A stretch of 64,000 nt of DNA from Mikania micrantha (lineage: Eukaryota; Streptophyta; Magnoliopsida; Asterales; Asteraceae), in contig CM018692.1 in the NCBI GenBank assembly GCA_009363875.1, forward strand, positions 94,082,137 to 94,146,136. Reading direction: 5' to 3'. The position numbers and the translations under genes are program-made. A model generated the notes under the pieces. It ran no database searches. It saw only the letters and a program-made list of their open reading frames with translations, and had not been told where the DNA came from. This document shows positions 22,491 to 34,465 of the stretch, piece after piece. Position 1 is the first letter of the stretch; each line of letters begins with the position of its first letter.

Positions 22491-22606
22491 GTCACACCCA
22501 TCTCTGAGACCTCAACATTAAGCTTCCGCGACACATTACATCAGTTACAGATTTCATCCATCATTCAGTGACAATATCATGTAAAGTGAGAGATGGGGGT
22601 GTCACA
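22491..22606. mobile_element. Short sequence with ~15-bp terminal inverted repeats
   Basis: The left end GTCACACCCATCTCT and right end AGAGATGGGGGTGTCAC are near-perfect inverted repeats around ~80 bases. It sits exactly between LTR H and the LTR remnant of element I. It could be a tiny non-autonomous DNA element, or two LTR ends brought together, since GTCACACCCC-type ends are common to gypsy LTRs here. No clear flanking duplication was found. Confidence 0.35.
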
Positions 22607-22885
22607 TTTCTCCCTTCTCCCTTTCTCTGGAATTCGAACACCAGGCAACACAAAAATGTTGACCTTGTTTCACCACTTAACCAATTAAACCCCTTTTCAA
22701 GTTTAGCCAATTGACAATTTTAGCCTCTCATGTTTTTTTAAACCACTTAACTAGTTTTTTTTAACCAACCTAACCAAGTTAGTTACTAGTTATTTAACAA
22801 GCCACTTTCTTTAAGACACATCTTGTAACTTAGAATTTAACACAATACATTGTTTATAAATAAAATCGTAAAATGGGTCGTTACA
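22607..22885 (-). repeat. 3' LTR remnant of element I
   Basis: On the minus strand it starts TGTAACGACCCATTTTACG at 22885, after a purine tract (complement of 22886-22901, AAGGGGGTGGAGAATT). It matches the first ~285 bases of the 5' LTR (31896-31611), then stops. About 2 kb is missing. Compared with the other copy it lacks a short AATCATCTAATTACAC segment. Confidence 0.9.
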
Positions 22886-22901
22886 AATTCTCCACCCCCT
22901 T

Positions 22902-24445
22902 ACAAAGGTTTCGTCCCCAAAACCGTATTACAAATCAAACAGATAGGGATAGAATCTCTTCATTTCTTCCTCTGACTCCCATGTCGTGCCAGAGCCTCTT
23001 CGATTCTTTCACTGAACCTTTACTTGATCAACTGTTTTGTTTCTGAGCTATTTGACTTTCCAGTCTAAAATCGCAACCGACTTTTCAACATAATTTAAAT
23101 TATCATCAATCTCCAAATATTCCAATGAAACATAAGCCATTCATCCGCCAAACATTTTCTCAAATATGACACATGAATAGTATCATGTATACCATTCAGT
23201 TCCTCCGGTAGCTCAAGGCGATAAGCAACACTAACGATCTGAGCTATAATTCTGAATGGTTCGATAAAACGTGGGCTTAATTTCCCTCGTTTACGAAAAC
23301 GAATCACACCCTTCCATGGGGAAACCTTTATCAAGACAAAGACTCCCACTTGAAATTTAATCGGGCGTCTTCGTTTATCTGCATACGACTTTTGACGGTC
23401 TTGTGCGGCCTTTAAGTGAGCTCGAATTTCATCAATTCGCTAGTTTGTAACTTTAAGTATTTCTTTATTTTCGAGCTGTCGCCGACCGACTTCTCCCTAA
23501 AAAACGGGAGTACGACATCTCCTCCCATATAACATTTCGTAAGGAGGCATCCCCAACCCGGAATGATAACTGTTGTTATATGAGAATTCAGTTAGAGGTA
23601 GATAGTCATCCTAGCTACCTCCAAAATCAATAATACACGCTCATGACATATCCTCAAGTGTCTGAATGGTCCTTTCACTATGACCGTTAGTCTGAGGATG
23701 ATACGCTGTGCTCAACAACATTTTTGTGCCCAATTCCCCTTGAAAATTCTTGCAGAAATGAGAAGTAAATCGTATGTCTCGGTCGGACACAATCGTCACT
23801 GGTATCCCGTGACGCGAAACAATTTATTTTACATACACTCCAACCATTATCTCTGAAGAATACGATTCACGAATAGGAATAAAGTGAACGTTTTTTGTCA
23901 ATCGATCCACAATGACCCAAATCGTATCATACCCCTTTTAGTGGCTCCCGGATGAATTGAGTATTTTGATTTATGAGCCTCCATCAAATCAGTTTTCAAT
24001 GAACAAGTGGGAGGTATCCACACCTTAACCCATCTTGTTTTTAAACCGCGTCTATCTTCATCTAGATAATAAGCTTGCCCCTTTATCCGGCCTTATTTCT
24101 AGTTTTCTTCTTTTAAAGCTTCAACTTGAGCTTCTTTGATTTGATTCACTAGATTAGAAGAAATTACAATTTTCATTGCTTTTACCCGAATGGGTTCATG
24201 TTCTTCTTTCCAACTCAAGGTATTTGCCACCTCATTGACCTTTCCCGGATGATAAAGGATTTCACAATCATAATCCATGAGTAGTTCTATCCAAAGCCTT
24301 TGCCTCATATTTAATTCCTTCTGTGTGAAGAAATATTTTTCAAGCTATTGTGATCAGTGTAAATTGTGCATTTCACACAATACAAGTAATGCCTCCAGAT
24401 TTTTAAGGCAAACATTACCGCTGCTAATTCTAAATCATGAATAGG
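22902..24445 (-). pseudogene. RNase H end, integrase and C-terminal domain of element I
   Basis: Minus-strand coding pieces: the RNase H end with IHDLELAAVMFAL (about 24430) and MRQRLWIELLMDYDCEILYHPGKVNEVANTL (24308-24210, fragment); integrase core text in the reversed 24000-23600 interval, including a YHPQTNGHSERTIQTLEDM-like block near 23690 that keeps Gln where B, C and D have a stop; and 23349-23095 with SPWKGVIRFRKRGKLSPRF and HDTIHVSYLRKCLADE. Stops and frameshifts separate the pieces. The upstream part of the gene continues at 26188, beyond solo LTR J. Confidence 0.8.
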
Positions 24446-24450
24446 ATAGT

Positions 24451-26182
24451 TGATGTAGGCGGTCTTACCCTAAAAATAGAAAAAAATTAAAGCTGTCTAA
24501 CCTAAGCTAAAGACACTATAACTAGTCCTAGACCTAGACTTGACCTAAACACCTAGTAATAATCGGAAATCCTAAACTAGACCGCTACGAAGGCAAGTGT
24601 ACCTATCGGTGACAGTATAGCTGGTGGAAGTCCGGATATCGAACCAAAGGACACTAGTTTAACAAACTAGCCTAGACTGTGAACAAAATAAAGTAAAAGA
24701 GGGGGTTATGGTGCAACTCTAAAAACCTAGTCAGACTGAGACTAACAAAACAACTAATACTAACAACTAAACTTTAAAACTGCAACTAACACAGGGACTG
24801 TAAATGGAATCTAACTGCAATAAGGAAAAACTGGTATACCTAGGCTGGGAATCAAAAGTGTGACAAGTTATGACTTGGACTGTCTTACGAAGGATGAAGA
24901 CTAGGATCTTAAGGAACAGACTTAGGATAACCTAATGGGACCCAGATCAGATACCAGGCAACTCCAATGGAAATCCTAAGACTGTAATGTATGCACTAGT
25001 CTACCGGGTCACCTTCTGGATTTTCACCATATGCAATTGCACTCCAACTGGTGAATCACCTCGTGGATTTCTCCACCCGTGTGTATCCTAAGACACTAGA
25101 GAGCTATAAAGGTGACTGCTTTAACATGGATTGACACCAACACTAAGTAAATCTAAGACAACACCCTCCTGGGTCGTTTAACACAAATATCCCAAATGAA
25201 AGAGACCAACCATCTAACCTATCACCTCCTGGATTTCTAGGTTAGGTCACACATGCAAATCACAACACTTAATGATGTCTAATCCTATGGAATGTGATTA
25301 ACAACCCATAAACTAACCTAAAACACAAATTAGTGGGCCTAACATGCATCTATTTATTGAAAGACCTTCCTAGACACACATGGATCCAACATTCATCAAG
25401 TATTATCATTCAACACATGAAAAAACCATCAAAGATCATAAATTTACAGCTGATAACAATGCATATATCATGCCATAACATAAATCATGTCCAAAATCAT
25501 CAAAGTTCACAACTTTTTCATCCCAAACCTAGATATAACCCCTGATCTAGCCAATCAACATCAAAGCAGTGGCAAAACAGATCTGATAAATTTCTAAATA
25601 CATGATTAACTACTGATTTAAACTAAGAACACGAAAAAGATAAGAACAATACTCAAAAGCTTCCTTCTTCTTCACTCCAACAAGCCTAATCAAGCCTTAA
25701 CATCCATGGTTAAGCTCTAGCAGCTCCAAGGCTTAATTAGGGTTCCAAAATCGCAGAAGAAGCCCCTCAGAACGTTCTGGATGCGTCCCATTTATAGAAG
25801 GCACGAAACTAGGGTTTTCGGGCTGAAAATGATGTCAGGCGCATCGCCTAGCTGGGCTGCTTGTGGCTATGCGGTGCGCGCGAGACAAAAGAGTCGGGCG
25901 GCTGAGCCTGGCAGGCGCATCGCTTGCGGCCTGTGCGTACCGCATGGGACCAAGTGTTGTCTCGGGGCATACCGCCTAGGGTTAATTTCTTCGTTTTCTT
26001 TGCTCGATCAACCACACTCGATTCCGATGCCCGTTTGCCCTCCTTTCCGCTCCACCGGGACACAATCCTGGACAAAAACAATAAAATGTAAAAAGGAACT
26101 AAAAACGACTCGAAATATTAACAAAACTAACAAAAATGGACTCGATTATATACAAAAACGGATGTGTTAAACTGACACATCA
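24451..26182 (-). mobile_element. Solo LTR J (1,732 bp) inserted in RNase H of element I
   Basis: It has TG...CA ends (TGATGTAGGCGG at 24451, GACACATCA at 26182), a perfect 5-bp target duplication ATAGT (24446-24450 and 26183-26187), and the RNase H frame of I continues across. I read it as minus because TGATGTGTCAGTTTAACAC looks like an LTR start; the ends are near-palindromic so this is tentative. The sequence CAGTATAGCTGGTGGAAGTCCGGAT resembles LTRs I associate with the Athila/Tat branch of gypsy. It contains a GC-rich GGCGCATCGC-type island at about 25845-25980. It has no internal region and no coding capacity I recognise. Confidence 0.8.
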
Positions 26183-26187
26183 ATAGT

Positions 26188-27127
26188 TTACTTAATGAGC
26201 TTTCAGTTGCCTTGATGCATACGCAATCACCTTACCCTTTTGCATAAGGACACAACCAAGTCCAAGATAAGATGCATCAGAGTACACCCCAAAATCATTA
26301 GGTCCATCAGGTAGGGTTAACACCGGTGCCTGAGTTAACTTGAACTTGAGTTCGTTGAAAGATTTTTCTTGGTCATCACCCCACATAAATTTCACATCCT
26401 TCCTTGTAAGTTTAGTCAAGGGGGATACAATTCTTGCAAAATCTAGTATGATTACCGATAGTAACCAACCAAACCAAGGAAACATCTAATTTCAGTTGGA
26501 GTTTTAGTAGGACTCCACTTTATCACCACTTGAACTTTTGAAGTATCAACAAGTATGCCATCAGCACACACCACATGTCCCAAAAACTGGACATCACGCA
26601 ACCAAAATGCGCATTTGGAGAATTTAGCACACGGTTTATCTTTCTGTAGAGTTTCAAGTACCTCATGCAAATTACAAGCGTGATCAAACTCATTTTTAGA
26701 ATAAATAAGAATGTCATCGATAAAAGAAATGACAGATCGATCCAACATTGAGCGACACACCCGGTTCTTCAAATCCATGAACGCAGACGGTTCATTAGTC
26801 AACCCAAATGACATCACGATAAATTAGTAATGACCATAACGAGTATGAAAAGCGGTCTTAGGAATATTTTCCTCTCAATCCTTGAGTTGATGATAACCTG
26901 AGCAAAGATCAATTTTAGAAAACCACGACCCTCCTTGCAACGGGTCAAAAAGATCATCAATTCTAGGTAGAGGATATCGATTTTTCACCGTCATTTTGTT
27001 CAACTCTCGGTAGTCGATACACATTCTAAGACTTCCGTCCTTCTTTTTAACGAAAAGAATAGGTGAATAGGGAGCAGATGGATAAATCCCTTGTCTAAAA
27101 TATTTTGCAACTGTGTCATTAACTCTT
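26188..27127 (-). pseudogene. Reverse transcriptase-RNase H of element I
   Basis: On the minus strand, YRELNKMTVKNRYPLP and KIDLCSGYHQLK are readable between 27030 and 26870, with an in-frame stop after LKD and another near 26826. The frame 26817-26452 carries SFGLTNEPSAFMDL, the catalytic FIDDILIYSK and LGHVVCADGI. A frameshift leads to 26485-26192, with LTKLTRKDVKFMW, the RNase H YSDAS motif and KVIAYASRQLKAH. J interrupts directly after that. RT motif order is normal for Ty3/gypsy. Confidence 0.88.
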
Positions 27128-28264
27128 TCATTTCAGATGGTGCCATACGTTACGGAGCTTTAGCTTTGGGCTTAGCTCAAGGAATAAGATCGATTCTGAA
27201 TTCAATATCCCAATCAGAAGGAATTCCAGGTGAATCATCAGGAAAAACATCAGGGAATCCCTAACCACTGGAACATCTTCAAGTTCCTTTACCTCCTTTT
27301 CTGCATCAAGAACATAAGCTAAGAATGACTGACCCCCATGGTTCATGTATTTCATAGATTTAGTCAAAGAGCAAAGAATGGTTCCACCTCGTCTCTCTCC
27401 TTGAATACGCACTTCATGACCACCGGGAGAAGTTAATTGAATAACATTGCGGCTCCATATCATGTTGGGTCCATATTTCGATAGCCAATCCATACCAATT
27501 ACTACATCAAACTCTCCTAGAATCATTGAAATCAAATCAGCTTCATAGTCCTCACCATCAATTGTGAGCTTACATCTATGATAGATATCATGCACTATGA
27601 AACTCTTAGAGTCAACTATTTCTACCTCTAGTGGAAAAGGCAACTTAGCTATTACAAATGAAGGATAATTCACAAACTTCACGGAAACAAAAGAATGACT
27701 AGCTCCAGAATCAAACAATTCATATGCAGGCAAGGAGTTAACATAAAAAGTACTTATCACCATGTCTGAAGTGACTTTGGCCTCCTCTGCTGCAATCATG
27801 AAGGTTCTACCCTTTGGTGTGGCTATTTCAACCTTCTTGCCACTACCTTGAACCTTAAAAGACCCACCACTAGTACCTCCTTGTCCTGCCCCTTTTAACT
27901 TTGGATACTCACGTCGTTGGTGCCCCGGTTTGTAACAGTTGTAGCACAAATTGAGTGCACTGGCACATTGAGAGGCAAGATGCCCTAGCTTGCCACATTA
28001 TAACACATGATTGGCTTAGCATAATACTCTCTAGAATGTTTCTTTCCACAATTTAAACAATCTCTAGCTTCTTTGAAAGAACTAGACTTTTTGGGTGGAC
28101 CAACAAATTTCCCCTTATTTGAGGATCCCACCCCTCTCTCAACCTTTCGCTTTTCCCCCCGATCTTCTTGTCTTTTAACTCCAGCTCACGCTCACGAGAA
28201 CAATCAATCAATTAAGACAAAGTTTCAAACTTGTATGGTATAAGAAATTCTCGCTACTTAGCAT
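27128..28264 (-). pseudogene. Gag zinc knuckles, protease and linker of element I
   Basis: The frame 27949-27128 (273 codons) opens inside the second zinc knuckle, CYNCYKPGHQRREY, whose last Cys is Tyr. A first knuckle (CGKLGHLASQC region, about 28000) is in a broken frame. The protease active site DSGASHSF has its DSG codons at 27712-27704. Next come MDWLSKYGPNMIW (about 27495), the QGERRGG block and ELEDVPVVRDS before RT. The DSG form replaces the DTG of H and C. The interval 28264-27950 covers the basic, Lys-rich gag tail with stops. Confidence 0.85.
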
Positions 28265-28903
28265 TCAACATGCTATAGTATCTATTAATCCACATCGTTC
28301 AGTACTCAGAAGATCTGGACAAAATTTGGCTTTATCAAAGAATACTGCAGTAACAGTGTCAATATCCTCATCTTTGTGCCTCGTATGAAGGAACTCCTCA
28401 GTAATTCTATCAATGGCAGCTTGAGGACAGAATCGTTTAAGGAACAACTCCTTAAATGTACCCCAAGTCAAATACTTAATGCCATCCCGACACTTCTCTT
28501 TATGAAGAAGTTCCCACCAATCCTTTGCTCGATCCTTCAGTTGGTTCCCAGCAAATATAACCTCATCATACGGATCGCAATGAGATGTTTCAAACGTGTT
28601 TTCCATGTCAGATATCCACCTTTGGCTCAACAGTGGATCCACGTCACCCTTGAATTCAGTTGGTTTACAAGCCACGAATTCTTTATAAGTAACCTTTTTA
28701 ACAGGATTCTCCCCACCAGTTTCAACCTTAAGAGCTACAAACTCTTCAAGTATAAAATCCTTTAATGAAGCTTGTGTTCCCTCCATATGAGTTGATAGGG
28801 TAGATTCAAATGCTTTAGCTACCTCCTCTCTCACCATCGCTTGCGATTCGGTTAAATTTTCTTCTTCATGACCTGACCCCTCTGGGGTATGTTCATCAGC
28901 CAT
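28265..28903 (-). pseudogene. gag: Gag of element I, open for 212 codons
   Basis: It starts at 28903 with MADEHTPEGSGHEEENL. An acidic N-terminus is followed by a helical stretch (REEVAKAFESTL ... LKDFILEEFVALK) and then the gag core: KPTEFKGDVDPLLSQRWISD, DEVIFAGNQLKDRAKDWW and FKELFLKRFCPQAA. A Trp-Trp pair and FCP motif are standard in gypsy gag. The frame ends in a stop at about 28265, before the zinc knuckles, so the protein would be truncated. The start is supported by its position ~620 bases from the primer site and by being the first ATG of the frame. Confidence 0.85.
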
Positions 28904-29525
28904 TTTATGACTGAAATTGTTTAAACACTACATTAGTTTCACACATTTACTAAACACATGTGCAAACCACATACTCATCCATAACGAATTTATATACTAC
29001 AAATTTATGTTTCTTATTGAATATTTACACTTTTGTGAATTACTAAATTTTCCCTACTTTGATTTGTTCTCACATTTTAGAATTTATCAAGTCAAAGTTA
29101 ACAACATATGTTTATACATATAAAGCCACACTAAACACTAACAACTAGTAACCACACAATTGTGATTCTAACCAATCATATATACAATATTCTAACACCC
29201 TACCAATTCATTCATATGCTAATATGAAACAATGTTCTAAAAGATACGTTCATATCGTGTATATGTTACAAAGTTAGCCAGGCATAGCAAGATATGCATC
29301 ATATACACGTGTCCTTACGTTTACTATTTCACACAAGTTAGGAATATTGGTTTGTAACATCGTAAGTTCTCATATGACATAACATTATACAAAAATTTAT
29401 AGATACATAATACCAGGTGAGTTCAGCATTGTGATCGGAATCTGGATCGAACGACTCTACCCACCTATCAAGAGCTCAATGGTTTGAGTTTAATTGTTCA
29501 TGGCACACTCAAATCCCTCAAACTG
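28904..29525 (-). other. 5' untranslated leader of element I
   Basis: AT-rich DNA between primer site and gag. I see no coding motif. TCACACTTTTGTGAATTACTAAAT-like text recurs here and in the 5' LTR (about 30250-30620), as a loose repeat of ACTTTTGTGAATCA. Confidence 0.6.
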
Positions 29526-29540
29526 TTGGCTCTGATACCA
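29526..29540 (-). other. Primer binding site of element I (initiator tRNA-Met type)
   Basis: On the minus strand TGGTATCAGAGCCAA begins three bases after the LTR end at 29544. It is a perfect match to the usual plant initiator tRNA-Met site and fixes the minus orientation. Confidence 0.95.
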
Positions 29541-29543
29541 ACT

Positions 29544-31896
29544 TGTAACACCCGTGTCACATTATGCCCCATTCTGACATTTAAAATATAATTTTTATAA
29601 ATTCATGTTTAGGTCCCAGCTATAACTTTTATGTATTAAGTATTAACAAACACACTACGTGTTATCACACATTAAAACCAACTTTAAGTATATTTACATA
29701 GTTTACAGAACATAAGTTATACAAAAAGTTTGGTTATTAACTTCAAAACATCAACCGAGCTTCCACATTTGATTATGATCACCTTTACCGCTCACTCGAT
29801 TACTTTGTATCAACAAAACCACAAAAATTATTACCCGTTAGTTCTTTAGAAAAAAGTAAGTTCACCCAGATTTTCCCCAAAGCTTAAACAACCATTAAGG
29901 TGGAGTATGGCAACAAACTGGGTCAAAAATGGCTATTTTTAACATTCCAGGCGCACTACCAGGCGCACATCAGAACATCCTAGGTGCATTGTGCTCCCAA
30001 CAAGGCGCACTAGGCGCCCAGTGCAGGTATGCACGCAATTTTTCCTGTTTCAGCCCCCAGAACTGTTTCTATTCATTTTGAACCATTCGTTTAACTCAAA
30101 TACGATCCCATAACACCAAACAGACATATTAATCAAGTCTCCAATCATATATATGCACACTAACAAGATTACGCATCAATTCCTCATAATGGGTCAAAAT
30201 ACCAAATTTAACACACAACTATATTTAAGCATTTTACCCACATTATTAAGATTGCCCACACTCGTGTGAATCATTATTGTTTGTTTTGCAAGTTCCAAGT
30301 TCACACCATTGTGATTCAAGGCATGCACATACAACATATCAATGTTTATACTTTTGTAAATGATTAATCATATTCATGGTTATCAAAGCTCACACTTTTG
30401 TGATTTCTTAACTATTTGATCAATTTGAGTGTCCAAACCTTTGTGAATCATCAAATTTCATGTTTACTTTTAATGTTCTCACCCTTGAGAATCATTTCCA
30501 TTTCATAATTAGATTGTATTCACATTTTAAACTATCAAATAATGACCATACTGTTGTGGTTTTAGTTAAAGATCACACTATTGTGATTCTAAACAACACA
30601 CTCTTGTGTGTACATCGAAATTCAATATATGCATAGATTTACCATAGAATAGTCCACGCATTTTATGGATCATTCATTCATTTCAAGAATATAAACAATA
30701 TCATTATCATCAAATTCACTAATTCCACATTCTACATATGCTTCTATGCACAACCTTGCTATCATAGACTCAATCAATCCTTACAATAACAGGTTAAATT
30801 TAAACATGGGTAACTTTCCTTGAATTTGAGTATTTTCACTTATCACCAACTCCATCCCGGGTCATTTGGTATGAGTTTCACTCCCACTTCCTATTATACA
30901 TCCACATATAACAAGATTCAACATCATAAACACACAACCTATGTTACATATATAACCCAATCCATTTGAACCTTTTCACTTCTAACTCACCCAATTAATC
31001 AAAATTTTATATCAATTGATCTTATAGTTAGGTTTACTAATCATCCATACCAATTTACACTTTATTCTTAATCAAAACCTCATTGAGGCATTTTAACAAA
31101 CAACTCATGTGCAAAATTTTATCTACCCATGTTCTTAAATATATTCAAGTTATCAAAATTCTATATTTTGTGCAAGTTCATCAACGTCACAAATTTAATA
31201 AGTTCATTGAGTTTGGACAACACTTTTGTTCCTAAAACATCAACATAACATCCAATTACAAACAATTTCATCATGTTCATATGTAAACCCAAACACACAT
31301 GATTTACCCAACACCAAAATCCTCACTTGTTGATTCCTTATGTAAGTGTCATATATTTGGGTGACTAAAACATGATTACATGATCAAATCAACATGGTTT
31401 TGCTATCCATAGCACCAATTCGAAGTTTGGATGAAAACCCAATTCATGGCTTCATCCTCTTCTCGTGAAATCTCAACCAAAAAACAAACTAACAATTATC
31501 TCTTGTTGGTAATCACGTTGGTTGTTGATTTGTAACTCCAGTCCTCGAATTTTGGCTCAAGAACACTTTGAATTGGATCAAAATCACTTGAACTAGGGTT
31601 TGGCTCCCTTTTCTCCCTTCTCCCTTTCCTTGGAAGTCAAACACCAGGCAACACAAAAGTGTTGACCTGGTTTGACCACTTTACCAATTAAACCCCTTTT
31701 CAAGTTTAGCCAATTAGTAATTTTAGTCCCTCATTTTTTCTAAACCACTTAACTAGTTTTTTCTAACCAAGTTAATTACTAGTTATTTAACAACCCACTT
31801 TGTTTAAGACACATAATCATCTAATTACACATCTTGTAACTTAGAATTTAATACAATACATTGTTTATTAATAAAATCCCAAAATGGGTCGTTACA
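29544..31896 (-). repeat. 5' LTR of element I (2,353 bp)
   Basis: On the minus strand it starts TGTAACGACCCATTTTGGG at 31896 and ends GACACGGGTGTTACA at 29544. It contains an AAACCCTAG motif near 31590, degenerate repeats of CACACTTTTGTGATT (30250-30620), and a short GC-rich island of GGCGCAC motifs at 29945-30030. The rest is AT-rich without coding motifs. Confidence 0.92.
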
Positions 31897-32640
31897 AATA
31901 CCCTATTCTAATTTCTACTTTCATCTTACTATATTATATTAATTACACTTTAATTTTCTTTAAATGAGTGAATTACATTTAATATTTAGTAAATGAAAAA
32001 TCACTTATGGTACAATAAATACTTTGACCAACTAGAGTCCCAATAAATCAAATTGGACCATCTATTATATAACCAAGTAAATTTGCATGTTTGTTTTTAT
32101 TTCCAGCACATGTTGCATACTGGTCCAAGTAAACGTCATAAATCTTCCTTGACTTGTCATCTCCATATGCTCCTTTTTTGTATGATTCATTAGATGTCAA
32201 CATTGTTTTCGTCTTTTCTAACTGTCAAAACTTTGGAACGACAAATGAAAAATTTGAGACACGTAAAATCCGGAAAACAATGTTTGGTTGTTCCCCAAAT
32301 TGCAGGGTTTGTTTTCCATTCTGTATGAACTTTTCTTTCAAAAAAACTTGTATTTGAACACATTTGTTTTTTTTCCATGAACTATTTTCTAGAAGGAAAA
32401 AAATTATTCAACTTAACATGCCTTAAATTTCTTTAACTTATCTTTTTCTAGGTAATAGTAACAAAAAAGAATGAATATTACATCAAGATTTATGCCGACT
32501 GAGTAAAAATTGAATTTAGTCTTATATAAATTGTGATATAATTGTCTTTTATTTTATAACGACATTTTATAAATTTGGTTTCTCTTATATAAAGTGAGAT
32601 ACAGTTGTTATTTTAACTACATGTTTCGTATACTTTTTTT
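31897..32640. other. AT-rich DNA between element I and the MULE remnant
   Basis: I see no retroelement ends, coding motifs or RNA genes. It may be the 5' flank of the MULE, but no long terminal inverted repeat could be paired by eye. Confidence 0.5.
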
Positions 32641-33670
32641 TATTTTAAGGTGTTTAGATCTAATGAAGATCTAGTTACTTGGGTACAAAATGTGGCATAC
32701 TCTCTTGGTTTTATTATTGTTATTATATATTAAAGGCCAAATCTTATTGGCTACATCGCTAAAATTGTATTTGGTTGTGAGTTTGGTGGTGTATCTCAAA
32801 GTAAAAATAGAGAGATTACAACTGATCTTAATAGAGATTTTGGACCCAAAAAATTAAATTGTCCATTTGAATTGGTGGGGAAGTATTCAAAGACACATGG
32901 TTTTTAGGAGTTTAGGGTCGTATGTAATCAACATAATCACCCACCCGCATTGAATATAGAATGTCATGCATATGCAATGCGATCGTCTAATAACGAAACT
33001 CGTTTGGTGAAAGACCTAACTAGGTTAATTGTAAAACCGTATGATATTATTACAAAATTAATGATGAAAAACGAGAATAATGTGTCTTCTCTAAAAAATA
33101 TATACAATGCTCGCCAAAAGTTTCAAATAATCGAGAAAAGGTAAAACACCTATGCAAATGTATATTCTGCAAAGTAAAAGCCAAATTTTTTAAGTATCAT
33201 ACGCCAAAAATTGGAAGATTTATTCTTTCCTCATCAGCATCATTATATATATGTGAATACATTTCCATATGTAGTGTTATTGGAAGCTACATATAAGACG
33301 AATAAGTATAATTTGTCAATTTATTGAAATTGTAGGTGTTTCTTGTACAAATAACACATTTTGTATTATGTTCGCATTTATGAAAAAGGAAAAGAAAAAC
33401 AACTACACTTGGGCATTAAATCATCTAAAGATGACAATAAACAAATATTTTTTCCTTCGTCTTAATTGTCACGGATAGAGATCTTGCTTTAATGAAAGCA
33501 TGTGCAGAAGTGTTTCCACAAAGTAATTTTTTGGTTTGTAGATGACATATTCAAAATGATATCATAAAGCATTGCAGGCCACATATTAGGTCACAACAAA
33601 CTAGGGTTTTGTTTCTTTCAAAGTGGAGTACGTTAGTTGCATATCCTACGAATACTACATACATTTAAAT
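32641..33670 (+). pseudogene. Mutator-like (MULE/FAR1-type) transposase, decayed
   Basis: These enzymes excise and insert Mutator-type DNA transposons. Starting at about 32650, FRSNEDLVTWVQNVAYSLGF resembles the FAR1/MULE N-terminal domain. HNHPPALNIECHAYAMR follows at about 32935, and the open stretch 32950-33144 holds VKPYDIITKLMMKNENNVSS and IYNARQKF, typical of the region before the transposase core. Core text follows in shifting frames: a YKTNKYNL block (about 33295), an YTWALNHLK block (about 33405), VTDRDLALMKAC (about 33470) and a CR.HIQNDI block (about 33540). At least six stops or frameshifts make it non-functional. No source gene is nearby. Confidence 0.85.
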
Positions 33671-33899
33671 TTATGAAGACCTTAATGCATTATTGTTTGA
33701 ATATCCATGTATTGTTCATGTTTTATATTAATTATTATTACAAACTTATGCAAAATACTAATTTTAATTTATTTTATCTTTTTTAGTTGTTCTAAGTTAT
33801 CTGCATACTGTCTGGCAGGACAAGTTTGCAAAGGTATCTAACTCACCAATATTAGTTATTCTTATTTAGTTGACTTAAATCATGAACAATCAGGGCAAG

Positions 33900-34420
33900 G
33901 TTATTACTTGATAGACTTAAATGAATAACCACTTGATTTAATGAGGAACCATCATTCTACAAGCATACACTAACGACAGAAATCCCAAAAATATTTCATC
34001 CATACATCACGCGTATACTAGTTGTAGTGGGTGATGGAAATTGGGGATTTTAGGCAGTAGCTACTTGTCTCGAGTATAGTGAAGACATGTGGCTCTACAT
34101 TAGGGTACAACTTTTGGATGAGTTAGTGAACACATACAATTCTTACAAAATAGTTTTAACTAATGGAATTAATGAAGTACACACTTAAATATCATTCTCA
34201 TACTCAACTGCACCATCGAAGCATTAGATGGTAATGCCTGAGACTGATATCCTGATTGCCAGCATGTCTGGTGTGATTCTCTATTATTTAAGAAATCAAG
34301 ATTGTGTAACTTGCTTTCCAATGTGGAAAGCCGATGAAGAATTTCATCATTGTCAAATGATTATCTTGAATTTTAGCATATTGGTTATGTCATAGAGCAT
34401 CATCGGTAGTTGGATGGCAA
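33900..34420 (+). pseudogene. OTU-like domain attached to the MULE remnant
   Basis: After the transposase core, PYITRILVVVGDGNWGF lies at about 34000-34050. OTU cysteine proteases have a DGNC(G/L)FR motif here; in this copy the Cys codon reads TGG (Trp) and the Arg codon is TAG. Next come EDMWLYIRVQLLDELVNTY, MPETDILIASMSGVILYYL and CVTCFPMW, in the order seen in OTU-like tails of some plant MULE proteins. The tail is in the same direction and spacing as the transposase, so I read it as one gene. It carries several stops and lacks the catalytic Cys. Confidence 0.7.
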
Positions 34421-34465
34421 ACAACGTATATTCAACGTTTATAATCTTATGAACAACTCAACCCT

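Larger units (their letters stand above)
22607..31896 (-). mobile_element. Element I: Ty3/gypsy element (minus), 3' LTR truncated, cut by solo LTR J
   Basis: The order on the minus strand is: 5' LTR 31896-29544, primer site, gag 28903, zinc knuckles, protease, RT, RNase H (split by J), integrase, purine tract, and only the first ~280 bases of the 3' LTR. It differs from B, C, D and H in LTR sequence (TGTAACGACCCATTTT) and gag (MADEHTPEGSG), so it is a separate family. A right-hand flank AATAC (31897-31901) cannot be paired because the left LTR is truncated. Confidence 0.88.

Noticed and set aside
25781..26170. 129-codon frame as a gene
   Set aside because: It lies in the GC-rich island of solo LTR J, with no motif and an overlapping frame on the other strand.
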